Assembly (NCBI GenBank): GCA_037974665.1
Contig: CM075777.1
Span: 10,191,001-10,255,000, forward strand
Source of the DNA: Ehretia macrophylla
Taxonomy: Eukaryota > Streptophyta > Magnoliopsida > Boraginales > Ehretiaceae
Length of the DNA stretch: 64,000 bases
Reading direction: 5' to 3'
Under the pieces are notes generated by a model. That model saw nothing but the letters and a program-made list of their open reading frames with translations. It searched no databases and had not been told where the DNA came from. Made by a program: the position numbers and the translations under genes. Below are positions 23,520-33,630 of this stretch, piece by piece (positions within the stretch are counted from its first letter, which is position 1; every line of letters begins with the position of its first letter).

Positions 23520-23712
23520 GATTTAATATCATTCCCTGAAATGAATGGAATTAAAATTCTCTGATATGAATTGAAATTAGATTCCCCCAAGTGAATCGAA
23601 AATTGCATTCCCTAAAATGAATAAAATTAAAGTGGATAGAATTACATTCCCTGAAGTGAATAAAATAGAAATTCTCTGAAAGAATATAATTGAAAATTCT
23701 CCAAAGTGAGTG
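23520..23712 (+). repeat. Degenerate tandem array encoding FPEVN-like repeats, left part
   Basis: About eight imperfect copies, 24-30 bp apart, of the word ATTCCCTGAAGTGAAT. In one frame the unit reads F-P-E-V-N. The same array resumes at 33512-33630 on the other side of the SIRE-like insertion (KFPEANETIFPEVNIVLF), so it was a single gag segment of the host copia. Confidence 0.75.
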
Positions 23713-25197
23713 TGTTGGTCCTTAATAACCTAAAAGGGGGGGGGTGAATTAGGTTGTTTAGGCAAGATTTAGCAATTTAAAATTTTTAATAGAGAGACAA
23801 TGTTAAATAAGGATTGATAATAAACAATAAGCTCTTGTAGGCAATTTATCAAACACTTGGTGAGCATATAAATATTTAACACTAGATATGCAATTAGAGT
23901 TTCAAGGTAAAATCTCAAATAGATATCTTAACAATTACCAAGTAATTAAAATGAGCAATATCCACACGAAAGTAAATAACTTGAAAATAAAGAGAATAGA
24001 GTAAGAGAAATCAAACACGAAGATTTTCAAGTGGTTCGCACTCCCGGGGGCCTAGTCCACCACCTAAGGTCTTCTCTTCCCTTAGGATTTTAATAACACT
24101 TCACTATGATACTTCTTCAAATGTTGGTGAAGCAAGAACCAACTACAATTACTCTTGAATCCACAAGAGTCACACAAGCTCCTTCAAATGTAGGTGAAGC
24201 TTAACCTACTACTCTCTCTTCCTTTGAGTCCACAAAGGATTACAATACTTCTTCTCACAATGATTCTCTCAATCTATGTGAAAGAAATGTATTACAAAGA
24301 TTTTGTGATAGAATGAATGAAAGTTGTAACTCCTATTTGAGTTTGATATTACACTTTAGAAAAATGATTTGAATGCTCAAAAGATATGATAATGATAGCT
24401 CAAGATTTCTCAATATGAATTATATGAAAGCTCTTTGATAATCTGAAAATTATGGCTTGGAGAGATATGTTGAGGGAGAGAAGGCATGGCTTAAAAAGAG
24501 GGAAAGATTAGACAAAAATCGGATTTTAAGCAAGATTACCGGATTTTCCCGTTAAGTCATCCGGGCGCTGAGGCACTTATCCGGGCGCCCGGAAGGAGCA
24601 TGTATCGCCCGAAAAAGTCATTTCTGCCGGGCGTTGCACCTTCTATCCGGGCGACCGAAAAATGCCGGTAACGCCCGGATGCCATAAAAATGCTGAAAAA
24701 TGTATTTTTAGCCCAGAGTTATTTGGGCATATTGAAAAGGAATTTTCTTAGCATTTTTTAAACATCCCAAAAAAATTTCAAACGGTTGAAATGAATTTTT
24801 ATAAAATGATTTTAAAAACAAGAGTTTGAAAAATATTTTTTTCATGAAGGATTTTTTCAAATAAGAAAACAATTGTTTTGAGAAATTTTGAGCGATACAA
24901 ATCATACTTAGGCAAGCGACAACTTTTAAGGCCGGTACCCCTTATGTCACCTACTTCTCCTTCCTTGTGACTCCCTCTTTATCTGCGAGACAATATCTTG
25001 AATTCTTTAGGGCTTGGATACAATTTGATAGTGCTTGGTCTTTGATCCAAAAAGCTTTCTATTCTTGACTGAAACAACTTGATCCAATGTTGGTGTAGAC
25101 TTGCTTTGGAACGAAGGTCTTACAAAAAAAATGCTAAAGCACAATTAAGATGTTTTGTTATTATCAAAATAAAGATTATAGACTTTTTAGGCCAACA
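23713..25197 (-). repeat. 3' LTR of the SIRE-like element
   Basis: 1485 bp. A GC-rich block at 24555-24680 contains CCGGGCGCCCGG palindromes and ACCGGATTTTCCCG, in contrast with the AT-rich remainder. Related GC-rich words recur at 26980-27110 inside the element. Confidence 0.95.
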
Positions 25198-25198
25198 A

Positions 25199-25608
25199 TC
25201 TCCCCCTTTTTGATGATGACAAAACATTGAAGTTAACAATCATAAAATAGTTAAGATTTAAAGAATAAAACTTGAATTGAGGTCTCCCCCTCAATTTGTG
25301 CTTGATAAAATTTAGTCATGATCCTGAAAAGCAAAAAACTCCCCCTGAATAAGTGCAATGATAGGCATTTTTACTTTAATACGTTTACTTCAAAATTTTC
25401 TCCCCCTATTTGTCATCACAAAACAGGATTCTGTAGCAGATTGTAGACGATAACAAGCATAAGGCAAGATGCAACACATTAATGATAAAAAAATATCCAA
25501 CAATTTGTTAAAAGATAAAAACACCTAAGGAGTGTGTAACAAAAGATTCAACCGAAAGCAAAAAAATAAATTGTTTGAGGAGAGAACACAACTTAAAACA
25601 TCCATAGA
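25199..25608 (-). other. 3' non-coding region with four polypurine-tract-like motifs
   Basis: Besides the LTR-adjacent tract at 25199-25211, three further CTCCCCC words (GGGGGAG on the - strand) lie at 25283-25292, 25338-25347 and 25399-25408, each followed by a similar TT-rich context. They look like duplicated second-strand priming sites. Confidence 0.7.
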
Positions 25609-26676
25609 CTAAGAACCAATGTGGTGATCATATAAAGCCTTTAGCATCTGCTCCATTCTGTCCAACCGAACATCTTGTTCATTCAGGTGTGCACAAATTT
25701 CATCAAGGGAGGAGGAGTGAGTGGAAGATGGTCTAGCCTTTTGTCCTTGAGAGGTGCCAACACCACTGCTGCCTTGTCGTTCCAAAGGATCTCTAAAAGT
25801 AGTGGGATCGACATCAAGGGATTCAAACACAAGAGGATCATCACTCGTATCATCACCAATATTGAGAACACGAGAGTTATGAATTTTCAGCTTTTGGCGA
25901 GTGAGGCTAGTAACATTGAGAAGATAGGATCTATCACTAATGGCCTCAAACTCATGATCTCGTGGAACTTCTAAAGACTCAAACAGGTGAGTTAAGGGAA
26001 CCCCATAAGCAAGTTGATTTTGAGCCTCCTTGGTGTGAATGATATGGTTAATGATGATGTGCGGAAGATTAATTCGTTTAGCTTCATACATCAGATACAT
26101 CAACAGTGCAGTGAATTTTGGAATTGAACCATCCTTAACTTCCCGTGGAATAATGACCTCATGAAGAATATAAAATAGCAGTTTCTTTTCTGGAGTGAGA
26201 TCCTTAGTCTTAGGATATCCTAAGGAGCTTGTTCCTGTACCTTCCCACAGAAATTCTATAACACTGGCTTCTAAGTTTTCAAGAACACCTTCTGGCATAC
26301 CTCTATATGAATAAAGGTTGGTGTCTTGATTAGGAATCCCAAAGGCTCTAGCAACAATACTTGCAGTTAATTCTAGTTCCTTAGACTTAACTTGACTATT
26401 TAGTTTCATGGTGGTAAAGTCTAAGTTAACATAGTAGTAGAATTCTCTAATCCATGCAGTATTGCCTTTGTTTTCAAATCTTAACATAGGTAGCCACCCT
26501 TGAGCATCTAAAAGCCGATAAATTCTAGTGTTATTAAGCAAGGTGGGAGGATCTAAAGTCTTACCCCATAGGATGTTTTGTTGTGGAAAAGCATCTGGAT
26601 TTACAATGATTTGAGGGCCAGAGGATGAAGATTCTCCTTGCTTGCGTTTCCTGGAGTCAGCCCTTGGTGGTGCCAT
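25609..26676 (-). CDS. Additional 355-aa ORF, plant-transposon-associated domain
   Basis: Intact ORF between RNase H and the 3' LTR, same orientation as gag-pol. The N-terminus is Ser-rich and basic with RKRK at residues 9-12 (nuclear-signal-like). The middle (FPQQNILWGKTLDPP, YRLLDAQGWLPMLRF, IVARAFGIPNQDT, MYLMYEAKRINLPHII) resembles the 'putative plant transposon protein' domain found in many uncharacterised plant ORFs; I make that assignment from memory of the family pattern. Residues about 320-350 (LDEICAHLNEQDVRLDRMEQ) look like a short coiled coil. No signal peptide or membrane segment is visible, so it is not a classic envelope-like protein, although it occupies the env-like slot of SIRE elements. 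The start at 26676 is preceded by an untranslated leader with a possible own promoter. Function unknown. Confidence 0.75.
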   Translation of the reverse strand: MAPPRADSRKRKQGESSSSGPQIIVNPDAFPQQNILWGKTLDPPTLLNNTRIYRLLDAQGWLPMLRFENKGNTAWIREFYYYVNLDFTTMKLNSQVKSKELELTASIVARAFGIPNQDTNLYSYRGMPEGVLENLEASVIEFLWEGTGTSSLGYPKTKDLTPEKKLLFYILHEVIIPREVKDGSIPKFTALLMYLMYEAKRINLPHIIINHIIHTKEAQNQLAYGVPLTHLFESLEVPRDHEFEAISDRSYLLNVTSLTRQKLKIHNSRVLNIGDDTSDDPLVFESLDVDPTTFRDPLERQGSSGVGTSQGQKARPSSTHSSSLDEICAHLNEQDVRLDRMEQMLKALYDHHIGS

Positions 26677-27136
26677 TTGAATTTGAAGATTGAAGAAGCT
26701 TTAGAAGAAAAGTTTTTTAGTTGAGGAATTTCACCGAGCACCTTGTATACAATGGTTTCTTTTTTTTTTAAGGATTGGGTGTTTGAAGATTTTGAAAGCT
26801 TTGATGATGAAAACACAAGAGATTGATAATTAAAAAGTGTTTTGATGCAAATAAAGGTGAGTGATGGTGAGGATATTGGTGATTAAATAGAAGAAATTGA
26901 GAGAAGAAAGAGTTTATAGTTGAGAAGGTGTGAAAAAGTGAGAAGAAATGAAGGAAATTTTGGTTTTTCAAACAGCTCGATCCGAGCGATAGGCCCTTTT
27001 TCGGGGCGCTCGGTTGAGGATAGTAACGTCCGGCAGAGAGTGATGTTCCGGTCGATACATGCTTCTTCCGGGCGCCCGGAAGAAGGCAGTAACGCCCGGA
27101 TCACTATTTTGCCGAAAAAAGCAATATTTCGTCAGG
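26677..27136 (-). promoter_or_regulatory. Leader upstream of the additional ORF: GC-rich module and 5'-UTR-like sequence
   Basis: Read on the - strand, RNase H is followed by a GC-rich block (27110-26980: CCGGGCGCCCGGAAG, CCGGACGTTAC, GAGCGCCCC) similar in words to the LTR block at 24555-24680. Then come a TATA-like TTATAAACTC (about 26915-26905) and a CT- and A-rich 5'-UTR-like stretch (TCACCATCACTCACC, TTTTCATCATCAAAGC) up to the ATG at 26676. This arrangement suggests separate transcription. A nonsense-free link to pol is absent: pol ends in TAA at 27137-27139. Confidence 0.5.
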
Positions 27137-29398
27137 TTATGTGATCCAAAGCATTCCTAGTTCCCTTCTAATAGCACAAAATTGATTCTCATGCAAAGGT
27201 TTTGTAAAAATATCGGCCAATTGATGCAAGGAATCAACAAAAACAAGCTCAATATCTCCTTTTTGCACGTGATCTCTTAGGAAATGATGACGAATTTCAA
27301 TATGTTTAGTTCTAGAATGTTGAATAGGGTTCTTTGATAGACTTATAGCACTTGTATTATCACACCTGATAGGCACATGATCATAGTCGAGACCAAAGTC
27401 AAGTAAAGTTTGTTTCATCCAAAGAATTTGTGCAACACAATTTCCTATAGCTACATACTCTGCTTCTGCTGTTGAAAGGGCTACACTATGTTGTTTCTTA
27501 CTAGACCATGAGACTAAGGCATGTCCTAGAAATTGACAACTGCCGCTAGTGCTTTTTCTATCGATCTTACATCCCGCATAATCAGCATCGGAGTATCCCA
27601 GAAGTTCAAAAGATGTGCCTTTAGGATAAAAGAGTCCTAGATTGATGGTACTCTTAAGGTATCTAATAATTCTTTTTACAGCATTCAAGTGTGATTCTTT
27701 CGGAGAGGATTGAAACCGAGCACATAAGCATACAGAAAACATAATATCAGGTCTTGAGGCAGTTAAATAAAGAAGGCTTCCGATCATACCTCGATATAGT
27801 TTTTCATCAACAGATTTACCGTTTTCATCTTTGTCAAGTTTGATTGACGTTCCCATAGGGGTGCTCATTTCTTTTGCAGTTTCAAGCCCGAATCTTTTGA
27901 TGAGTTCCTTAATGTACTTGGCTTGATTTATGAAGATCCCTTCTTTTGTTTGTTTGATTTGAAGTCCAAGGAAAAAATTTAATTCTCCCATCATGCTCAT
28001 TTCAAATTCTTTATGCATACATTCAGAAAAGTACTTGCAAAGGGATTCATTAGTAGCACCAAAGATAATGTCATCAACATAAATTTGAACAAGCAAGATG
28101 TCTTTAGCTTTTCTTTTTACAAATAGAGTAGAGTCTAGTTTACCTCTAGAGAAACCGTTGTCAAGTAGATAATTACTTAATCTATCATACCATGCCATAG
28201 GTGCTTGTTTAAGTCCATAAAGAGCCTTTTGAAGTTTGAATACATGACTTAATGAATTTGTGTTTTCAAAATCGGGTGGTTGTTCAACATAAACTTCTTC
28301 TTGAAGATATCCATTTAAAAAAGCACTTTTAACATCCATTTGATAGAGTTTGAAGTTCATGAAACATGCATATGCTAGTAACATTCTAATGGATTCAAGT
28401 CGAGCTACTGGTGCAAAGGTTTCTTCATAGTCTATTCCTTCTTCTTGATTATATCCTTGAGCAACTAGTCTAGCCTTATTTCTAGTTACATTACCGGATT
28501 CATCTAGTTTGTTTCGAAAAACCCATTTTGTACCAATAATCGGGTAATTACTAGGTCTTTCAACTAAAGTCCAAACTTGATTTCTTTCAAATTGATTAAG
28601 CTCTTCTTGCATAGCAATAATCCAATCATCATCCAATAAGGCTTCTTTGATATTTTTAGGTTCAATTTGAGAGATAAAAGCTACATGTTCACAGAAAGTA
28701 TTTAGATTGGAACGAGTTCTTACACCTTGTGATGGATCCCCAAGGATTTGATCATTTGGATGATTCTTGACAAATTTCCAACACTTTGGGAGATCTTGAT
28801 TTGTTGATGTGATTTGATCATTTGAAGTTGGTTGTACTTCCTCTGTTTGAGTATCAATCCGATTGCTTGTGGATGTATTGCCTTCTTCACTTGTCGGAAT
28901 AGGTTGACTTTGTTCTTCAACTTGTTGAAAGCTCATACTATCGTCTTCATCCTTTCTTGACATAAATAGGTTAGTTTCATCAAAGTTAATATGCATAGAT
29001 TCCTCAATTACAGAGGTTCTTTTATTGTAAACTCGATATGCCTTGCTTCTAGAAGAGTATCCAATAAAAAGACCTTCGTCGGACTTTGAGTCAAACTTAC
29101 CGAGATACTCCTTATTATTTAAGATGAAGCATTTACATCCAAAAACTTTAAAATGTGAGATATTTGGAGAACGTCCTTTCCATAATTCATATGGAGTTTT
29201 CTTTAGAGAAGGCCTAATTAAAACCCTATTTAGAGTATAGCAAGCTGTATTGACAGCTTCTCCCCAAAAGTATGTAGGCAAGTCGTTTTCTTTCAACATT
29301 GTTCTTGCCATTTCTTGTAAAGTTCGGTTTTTCCTTTCAACAACCCCATTTTGTTGAGGAGTTCTAAGAGCCGAAAAATTATGCTCAATGCCATTTTG
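27137..29398 (-). CDS. SIRE-like pol: integrase C-terminus, reverse transcriptase, RNase H
   Basis: A 724-codon ORF is open from 29311; the frame is open upstream to the TAA at 29399-29401, and GVVERKNR there supplies the integrase catalytic glutamate. Within the 724 aa: integrase C-terminal region 1-115 ([11 protein letters not shown]), spacer 115-225, RT about 235-490 with [26 protein letters not shown] and the intact catalytic YVDD at 411-414. RNase H is about 560-700 with YSDADYAG (573-580), the glutamate at about 617 in TAEAEYV, CDNTSA (650-655) and [10 protein letters not shown] (668-677). All RT and RNase H key residues are present. It ends in TAA after LWIT, so the UAG-readthrough arrangement known from soybean SIRE1 is not present. 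Confidence 0.93.
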   Translation of the reverse strand, partial: QNGIEHNFSALRTPQQNGVVERKNRTLQEMARTMLKENDLPTYFWGEAVNTACYTLNRVLIRPSLKKTPYELWKGRSPNISHFKVFGCKCFILNNKEYLGKFDSKSDEGLFIGYSSRSKAYRVYNKRTSVIEESMHINFDETNLFMSRKDEDDSMSFQQVEEQSQPIPTSEEGNTSTSNRIDTQTEEVQPTSNDQITSTNQDLPKCWKFVKNHPNDQILGDPSQGVRTRSNLNTFCEHVAFISQIEPKNIKEALLDDDWIIAMQEELNQFERNQVWTLVERPSNYPIIGTKWVFRNKLDESGNVTRNKARLVAQGYNQEEGIDYEETFAPVARLESIRMLLAYACFMNFKLYQMDVKSAFLNGYLQEEVYVEQPPDFENTNSLSHVFKLQKALYGLKQAPMAWYDRLSNYLLDNGFSRGKLDSTLFVKRKAKDILLVQIYVDDIIFGATNESLCKYFSECMHKEFEMSMMGELNFFLGLQIKQTKEGIFINQAKYIKELIKRFGLETAKEMSTPMGTSIKLDKDENGKSVDEKLYRGMIGSLLYLTASRPDIMFSVCLCARFQSSPKESHLNAVKRIIRYLKSTINLGLFYPKGTSFELLGYSDADYAGCKIDRKSTSGSCQFLGHALVSWSSKKQHSVALSTAEAEYVAIGNCVAQILWMKQTLLDFGLDYDHVPIRCDNTSAISLSKNPIQHSRTKHIEIRHHFLRDHVQKGDIELVFVDSLHQLADIFTKPLHENQFCAIRRELGMLWIT

Positions 29399-30250
29399 TT
29401 AACATAATTTCATAAAAGATGCATTTATGAATTCCGTACCTTGATCACTGTGAATGCATGAAATATAGTATCCTTTCTCATTTTGCACTCTTTTACAGAA
29501 TTTTGCAAATTCATTGAAGGCATCACTTTTGAAAGCAAGAAACATTACCCAAGTGTATCTAGTGTAATCATCAACAATAACAAAAACGTATCTAGATCCT
29601 CCTAGACTTATTCCATCCATTGGTCCAAAAAGGTCCATATGAAGTTTTTGTAGAGCTTTTGATGTAGACACATGGCTAATGGTTTTGAAAGAAACTTTAT
29701 GTTGTTTTCCAAATTGGCATGCATCACATAAATGATCTTTTTCAAACTTGGTCTTAGGAAGGCCTCTCACAAGATCCTTTCGAGAGAGTTTACCAAGTAG
29801 ATCCATACTAATGTGTCCTAATCTTCTATGCCATAACCAAGAACTTTCATTTGTTGTGATTAAACAATTAATATTTTGGCAAGATATACTTTCAAAGTCA
29901 ATAATATAGACATTTTCGTGTCTATTTGCAGTAAACACCACATTTTTCATTTTGTCAAAAATGGTGCAACATGATGATTTAAATTCAACTAAATAATCAT
30001 TATCACATAGTTGGCTTACACTAAGTAAATTATGTTGCAATCCTTTCACAAGTAGCACATCATGAATGGATATTTTATTTCCAATGCTACCTTTACCAAT
30101 GATTTTACCTTTTTCATTATTTCCAAAGCTCACAAAACCTTTGTAATTTTTGATAGGCTCGTAGAAAAGAGATGGATCACCGGTCATATGCCTTGAACAT
30201 CCACTATCAATGACCCAATTTCCTTCATACTTCATCCTTAGGGTAACCTA
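29399..30250 (-). pseudogene. SIRE-like protease / integrase N-terminal part, bounded by stops
   Basis: Open for 278 codons from 30235. Aspartic protease site VIDSGCSRHMTG (D10), pre-integrase zinc site (H136, H141, C170, C173 in WLWHRRLGHI and LCDACQFGKQ), integrase core with D201 (HMDLFGP) and D264 (HSDQGTEF). In-frame TAA at 29399-29401 replaces one codon just before QNGIEHN and separates it from the rest of pol in the same frame. Upstream, TAG at 30248-30250 closes the frame, and gag lies in a different frame, so the gag-pol junction is also broken. Confidence 0.9.
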
Positions 30251-30299
30251 TATACAAAAACAAAATTTAGGTCCCCAAGTTCTATTGGGTCCTATATTG

Positions 30300-31967
30300 T
30301 TAGTATTGACTTTTAACACTTTTGATAATCCATTTTGGTTTAAGCCAAGAAGGAATTTTGGAGTCTCTACCTATCATATTTCGAAATTTACAATGTGATG
30401 TTATGTGACCTTGTCTTTCACAATAGGTGCATGTTTTTTGAAATCCTTTAGATGTTGATGCTTCATTAGATGATGATGCTTTAACAAAATAGCTTTTTAA
30501 AGATTTTTGTTTTGAAGAAGGTTCATATCCTATTCCACTTTTATCAAAAGCCAATTTTTGAGAACCAAGCATTTTATCAAGGTTTTCTTTTCCTTTTGTA
30601 AATCTTACAAGGTCTCTATTTAATCCTTGATTTTCTTTTTCGAGCATTTCAATTTTTGTTTGAAGATTATTATTTTCGAAATGAATTTTAAGTGCTTTTT
30701 CATGAGCAAAATTTCGATCTTTTTCAAACAACTTATTTTCTTCTTTTAAGGTATTATTCTCTTTTTGAAGTTCATGTATCTTAAAATTTGCAATTTCAAA
30801 ACTATCATGCATTTTTGAGAATTCATTTTGTAATTCTTCAAAAGAGCATTCATTTTCAATTAATGAGCTAGAGGTGTAATATTCAGAGTTAAAGGAAGAA
30901 CATACCTCATCATCCTCTTTTGTCATAAGACAAACGATGTTTGCCACTTCTTCATTTTCACTTTCCTCACCGGTTGATGCATCGTCATCAACGTATGTTG
31001 CCTTTAAGGCTTTTCCTTCCTTGGTTTTGATTAGTTTTGGACAATTTGCTTTTATATGACCCGTCTTGTCACAATTGAAGCATCTTCCTTCTTCTTTTGA
31101 TTTGTTTCTTCCTTTGTTCATAAACCTATTGTAGGGAGCTTTGCTTACCTTTTTGAATTTAAGAAATTTCTTAAAGTTCCTTGTAAGAAGAGCTATCTCA
31201 TCATCATCTTCTTTGTTTTCTTCCTCTTCATCACTTGAGTAAGCCTTTGATGCAAGAAGCGCAAGTGACTTTTTATTATTCCTCTTTTCTTCTTCTCGAT
31301 CTTTCCTCTTCAACTCATGACTCATAAGAGATCCCATAAGTTCACTAAGAGTGAGAGTTTTGAGGTCTCTAGCTTCTTCAATAGCCGTTACTTTAGCTTC
31401 CCATGGCTCGGTTAAGCTTCGGAGAACTTTTCCTACCAATTCTTCATTAGAATACTTTTTTCCAAGAGATTTTAGAGCATTAACAATATCGGTAAATCTG
31501 GAAAACATTTGTTCTATATTTTCATCAAAAGACATTTTGAACATTTCATATTTATGAACAAGCATGTTTATTCTAGTTTCTTTAACTTGGTTGGTGCCCT
31601 CATATGTAACTTCTAATTGATCCCAAATTTCTTTAGCACTTTTGCATCCGGAAATTTTATTGAACTCATTTGAATCTAAAGCAAGATATAGCATATTCAT
31701 AGCTTTATAGTTTCTTTCACACATTTTGAAGTCGTCATCATTATAATCTTTTTCCGGTTTGGGGGTAGTGATATTTTGTTCTCCTTCCTTTTTAGTTAAA
31801 GTAGGATTGATTGGTCCATTTTTTATCACATTCCAAACTCTTATGTCATTTGCTAGAATATAGATTCTCATCCTAGTTTTTCAAAAAGAATAGTTTGTTC
31901 CATTAAACAATGGTGGTCTAGAGGAAGATTGTCCTTCAACTATATTAGACATTGATGAGCTTGCCAT
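30300..31967 (-). pseudogene. SIRE-like gag, one nonsense codon from intact
   Basis: Open for 523 codons from 31871, but the natural start is the in-frame ATG at 31967 (MASSSMSNIVEGQ). TGA at 31881-31883 falls where the copia gag family has the conserved W of NYxxWK. Domains in the 523-aa numbering: UBN2-type capsid region 1-190 (KSAKEIWDQLEV, VHKYEMFKM, EELVGKVLRSL), acidic linker 210-225, CCHC knuckle CFNCDKTGHIKANC 264-277, long coiled-coil-like region about 340-440, second CCHC-like knuckle CTYCERQGHITSHC 481-494. Two knuckles around a coiled coil fit the large Gag of SIRE-type elements. Confidence 0.92.
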
Positions 31968-32008
31968 AGGGATCCTCTACTAGATGTTAAGCTATATGTA
32001 GAGTACTA

Positions 32009-32020
32009 GCTCTGATACCA
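32009..32020 (-). other. Primer binding site of the SIRE-like element
   Basis: The inverse of GCTCTGATACCA is TGGTATCAGAGC, complementary to the 3' end of plant initiator-Met tRNA, two bases from the 5' LTR. Confidence 0.9.
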
Positions 32021-32022
32021 CT

Positions 32023-33511
32023 TGTTGGTCCTTAATAACCTAAAGGGGGAGGGGGGTGTGAATTAGGTTTTTTAGGCAAGATTTAGCAATTTAAAATTTT
32101 TAATAGAGAGACAATGTTAAATAAGGATTGATAATAAACAATAAGCTCTTGTAGGCAATTTATCAAACACTTGGTGAGCATATAAATATTTAACACTAGA
32201 TATGCAATTAGAGTTTCAAGGTAAAATCTCAAATAGATATCTTAACAATTACCAAGTAATTAAAATGAGTAATATCCACACGAAAGTAAATAACTTGAAA
32301 ATAAATAGAATAGAGTAAGAGAAATCAAACACGAAGATTTTCAAGTGGTTCGCACTCTCGGGGGCCTAGTCCACCACCTAAGGTCTTCTCTTCCCTTAGG
32401 ATTTTAATAACACTTCACTATGATGCTTCTTCAAATGTTGGTGAAGCAAGAACCAACTACAATTACTCTTGAATCCACAAGAGTCACACAAGCTCCTTCA
32501 AATGTAGGTGAAGCTTAACCTACTACTCTCTCTTCCTTTGAGTCCACAAAGGATTACAATACTTCTTCTCACAATGATTCTCTCAATCTATGTGAAAGAA
32601 ATGTATTACAAAGATTTTGTGATAGAATGAATGAAAGTTGTAACTCCTATTTGAGTTTGATATTACACTTTAGAAAAATGATTTGAATGCTCAAAAGATA
32701 TGATAATGATAGCTCAAGATTTCTCAATAGGAATGATATGAAAGCTCTTTGATAATCTGAAAATTATGGCTTAGAGAGATGATGTTGAGGGAGAGAAGGC
32801 ATGGCTTAAAAAGAGGGAAAGATTAGACAAAAATCGGATTTTAAGCAAGATTACCGGATTTTCCCGTTAAGTCATCCGGGCGCTGAGGCACTTATCCGGG
32901 CGCCCGGAAGGAGCATGTATCGCCCGGAAAAGTCGTTTCTGCCGGGCGTTGCACCTTCTATCCGGGCGACCGGAAAATGCCGGTAACGACCGGATGCCAT
33001 AAAAATGCTGAAAAATGTATTTTTAGCCCAGAGTTATTTGGGCATATTGAAAAGGAATTTTCTTAGCATTTTTTAAACATCCCAAAAAAATTTCAAACGG
33101 TTGAAAGGAATTTTTATAAAATGATTTTAAAAACAAGAGTTTGAAAAATATTTTTTTCATGAAGGATTTTTTCAAATAAGAAAACAATTGTTTTGAGAAA
33201 TTTTGAGCGATACAAATCATACTTAGGCAAGCGACAACTTTTAAGGCCGGTACCCCTTATGTCACCTACTTCTCCTTCCTTGTGACTCCCTCTTTATCTG
33301 TGAGACAATATTTTGAATTCTTTAGGGCTTGGATACAATTTGATAGTGCTTGGTCTTTGATCCAAAAAGCTTTCTATTCTTGACTGAAACAACTTGATCC
33401 AATGTTGGTGTAGACTTTCTTTGGAACGAAGGTCTTACAAAAAAATGCTAAAGCACAATTAAGATGTTTTGTTATTATCAAAATAAAGATTATAGACTTT
33501 TTAGGCCAACA
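32023..33511 (-). repeat. 5' LTR of the SIRE-like element
   Basis: 1489 bp, near-identical partner of 23713-25197, with the same GC-rich CCGGGCGCCCGG block at about 32870-33000. Confidence 0.95.
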
Positions 33512-33630
33512 GAGTGGTATTAAATTCCCTGAAGCGAATGAGACTATATTCCCCGAGGTGAATATAGTTTTGTTCTCCAAAGTGAATCATATTACACTTC
33601 TTGAAGTAACTGCAATATCTACACATTAGA
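33512..33630 (+). repeat. FPEVN-codon tandem array, right part
   Basis: Starts with the target-site copy GAGTG, then AAATTCCCTGAAGCGAAT, CTATATTCCCCGAGGTGAAT, TTCTCCAAAGTGAAT and CTTCTTGAAGTAACT. One frame reads KFPEANETIFPEVNIVLF then SKVNHITLLEVTAIST without a stop, so this side of the gag array is less decayed than the left side. Confidence 0.75.

Larger units (their letters stand above)
23713..33511 (-). mobile_element. Young SIRE/Maximus-like copia retrotransposon with an additional ORF
   Basis: LTRs 23713-25197 (3') and 32023-33511 (5') begin TGTTGG and end CCAACA and differ at only about 17-20 single bases plus a few small indels by eye. A perfect 5-bp target duplication GAGTG flanks the element (23708-23712, 33512-33516). 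The primer binding site TGGTATCAGAGC (inverse of about 32009-32020) is the initiator-Met type and the polypurine tract AAAAAGGGGGAGA is at 25199-25211. Order on the - strand: gag, protease, integrase, RT, RNase H, leader, additional ORF. Gag type, long LTRs and the extra 3' ORF place it with SIRE/Maximus relatives. Confidence 0.95.

Noticed and set aside
23520..23712. Array considered as a CRISPR-like or satellite structure
   Set aside because: Eukaryotic retrotransposon context; units are imperfect, without unique spacers, and one frame encodes FPEVN repeats.
25675..25974. 99-codon + strand ORF
   Set aside because: Antisense shadow of the intact 355-codon ORF.
27100..27150. UAG readthrough link between pol and the extra ORF, as in soybean SIRE1
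   Set aside because: pol ends in TAA and the next ORF begins 460 bp further on with its own ATG.
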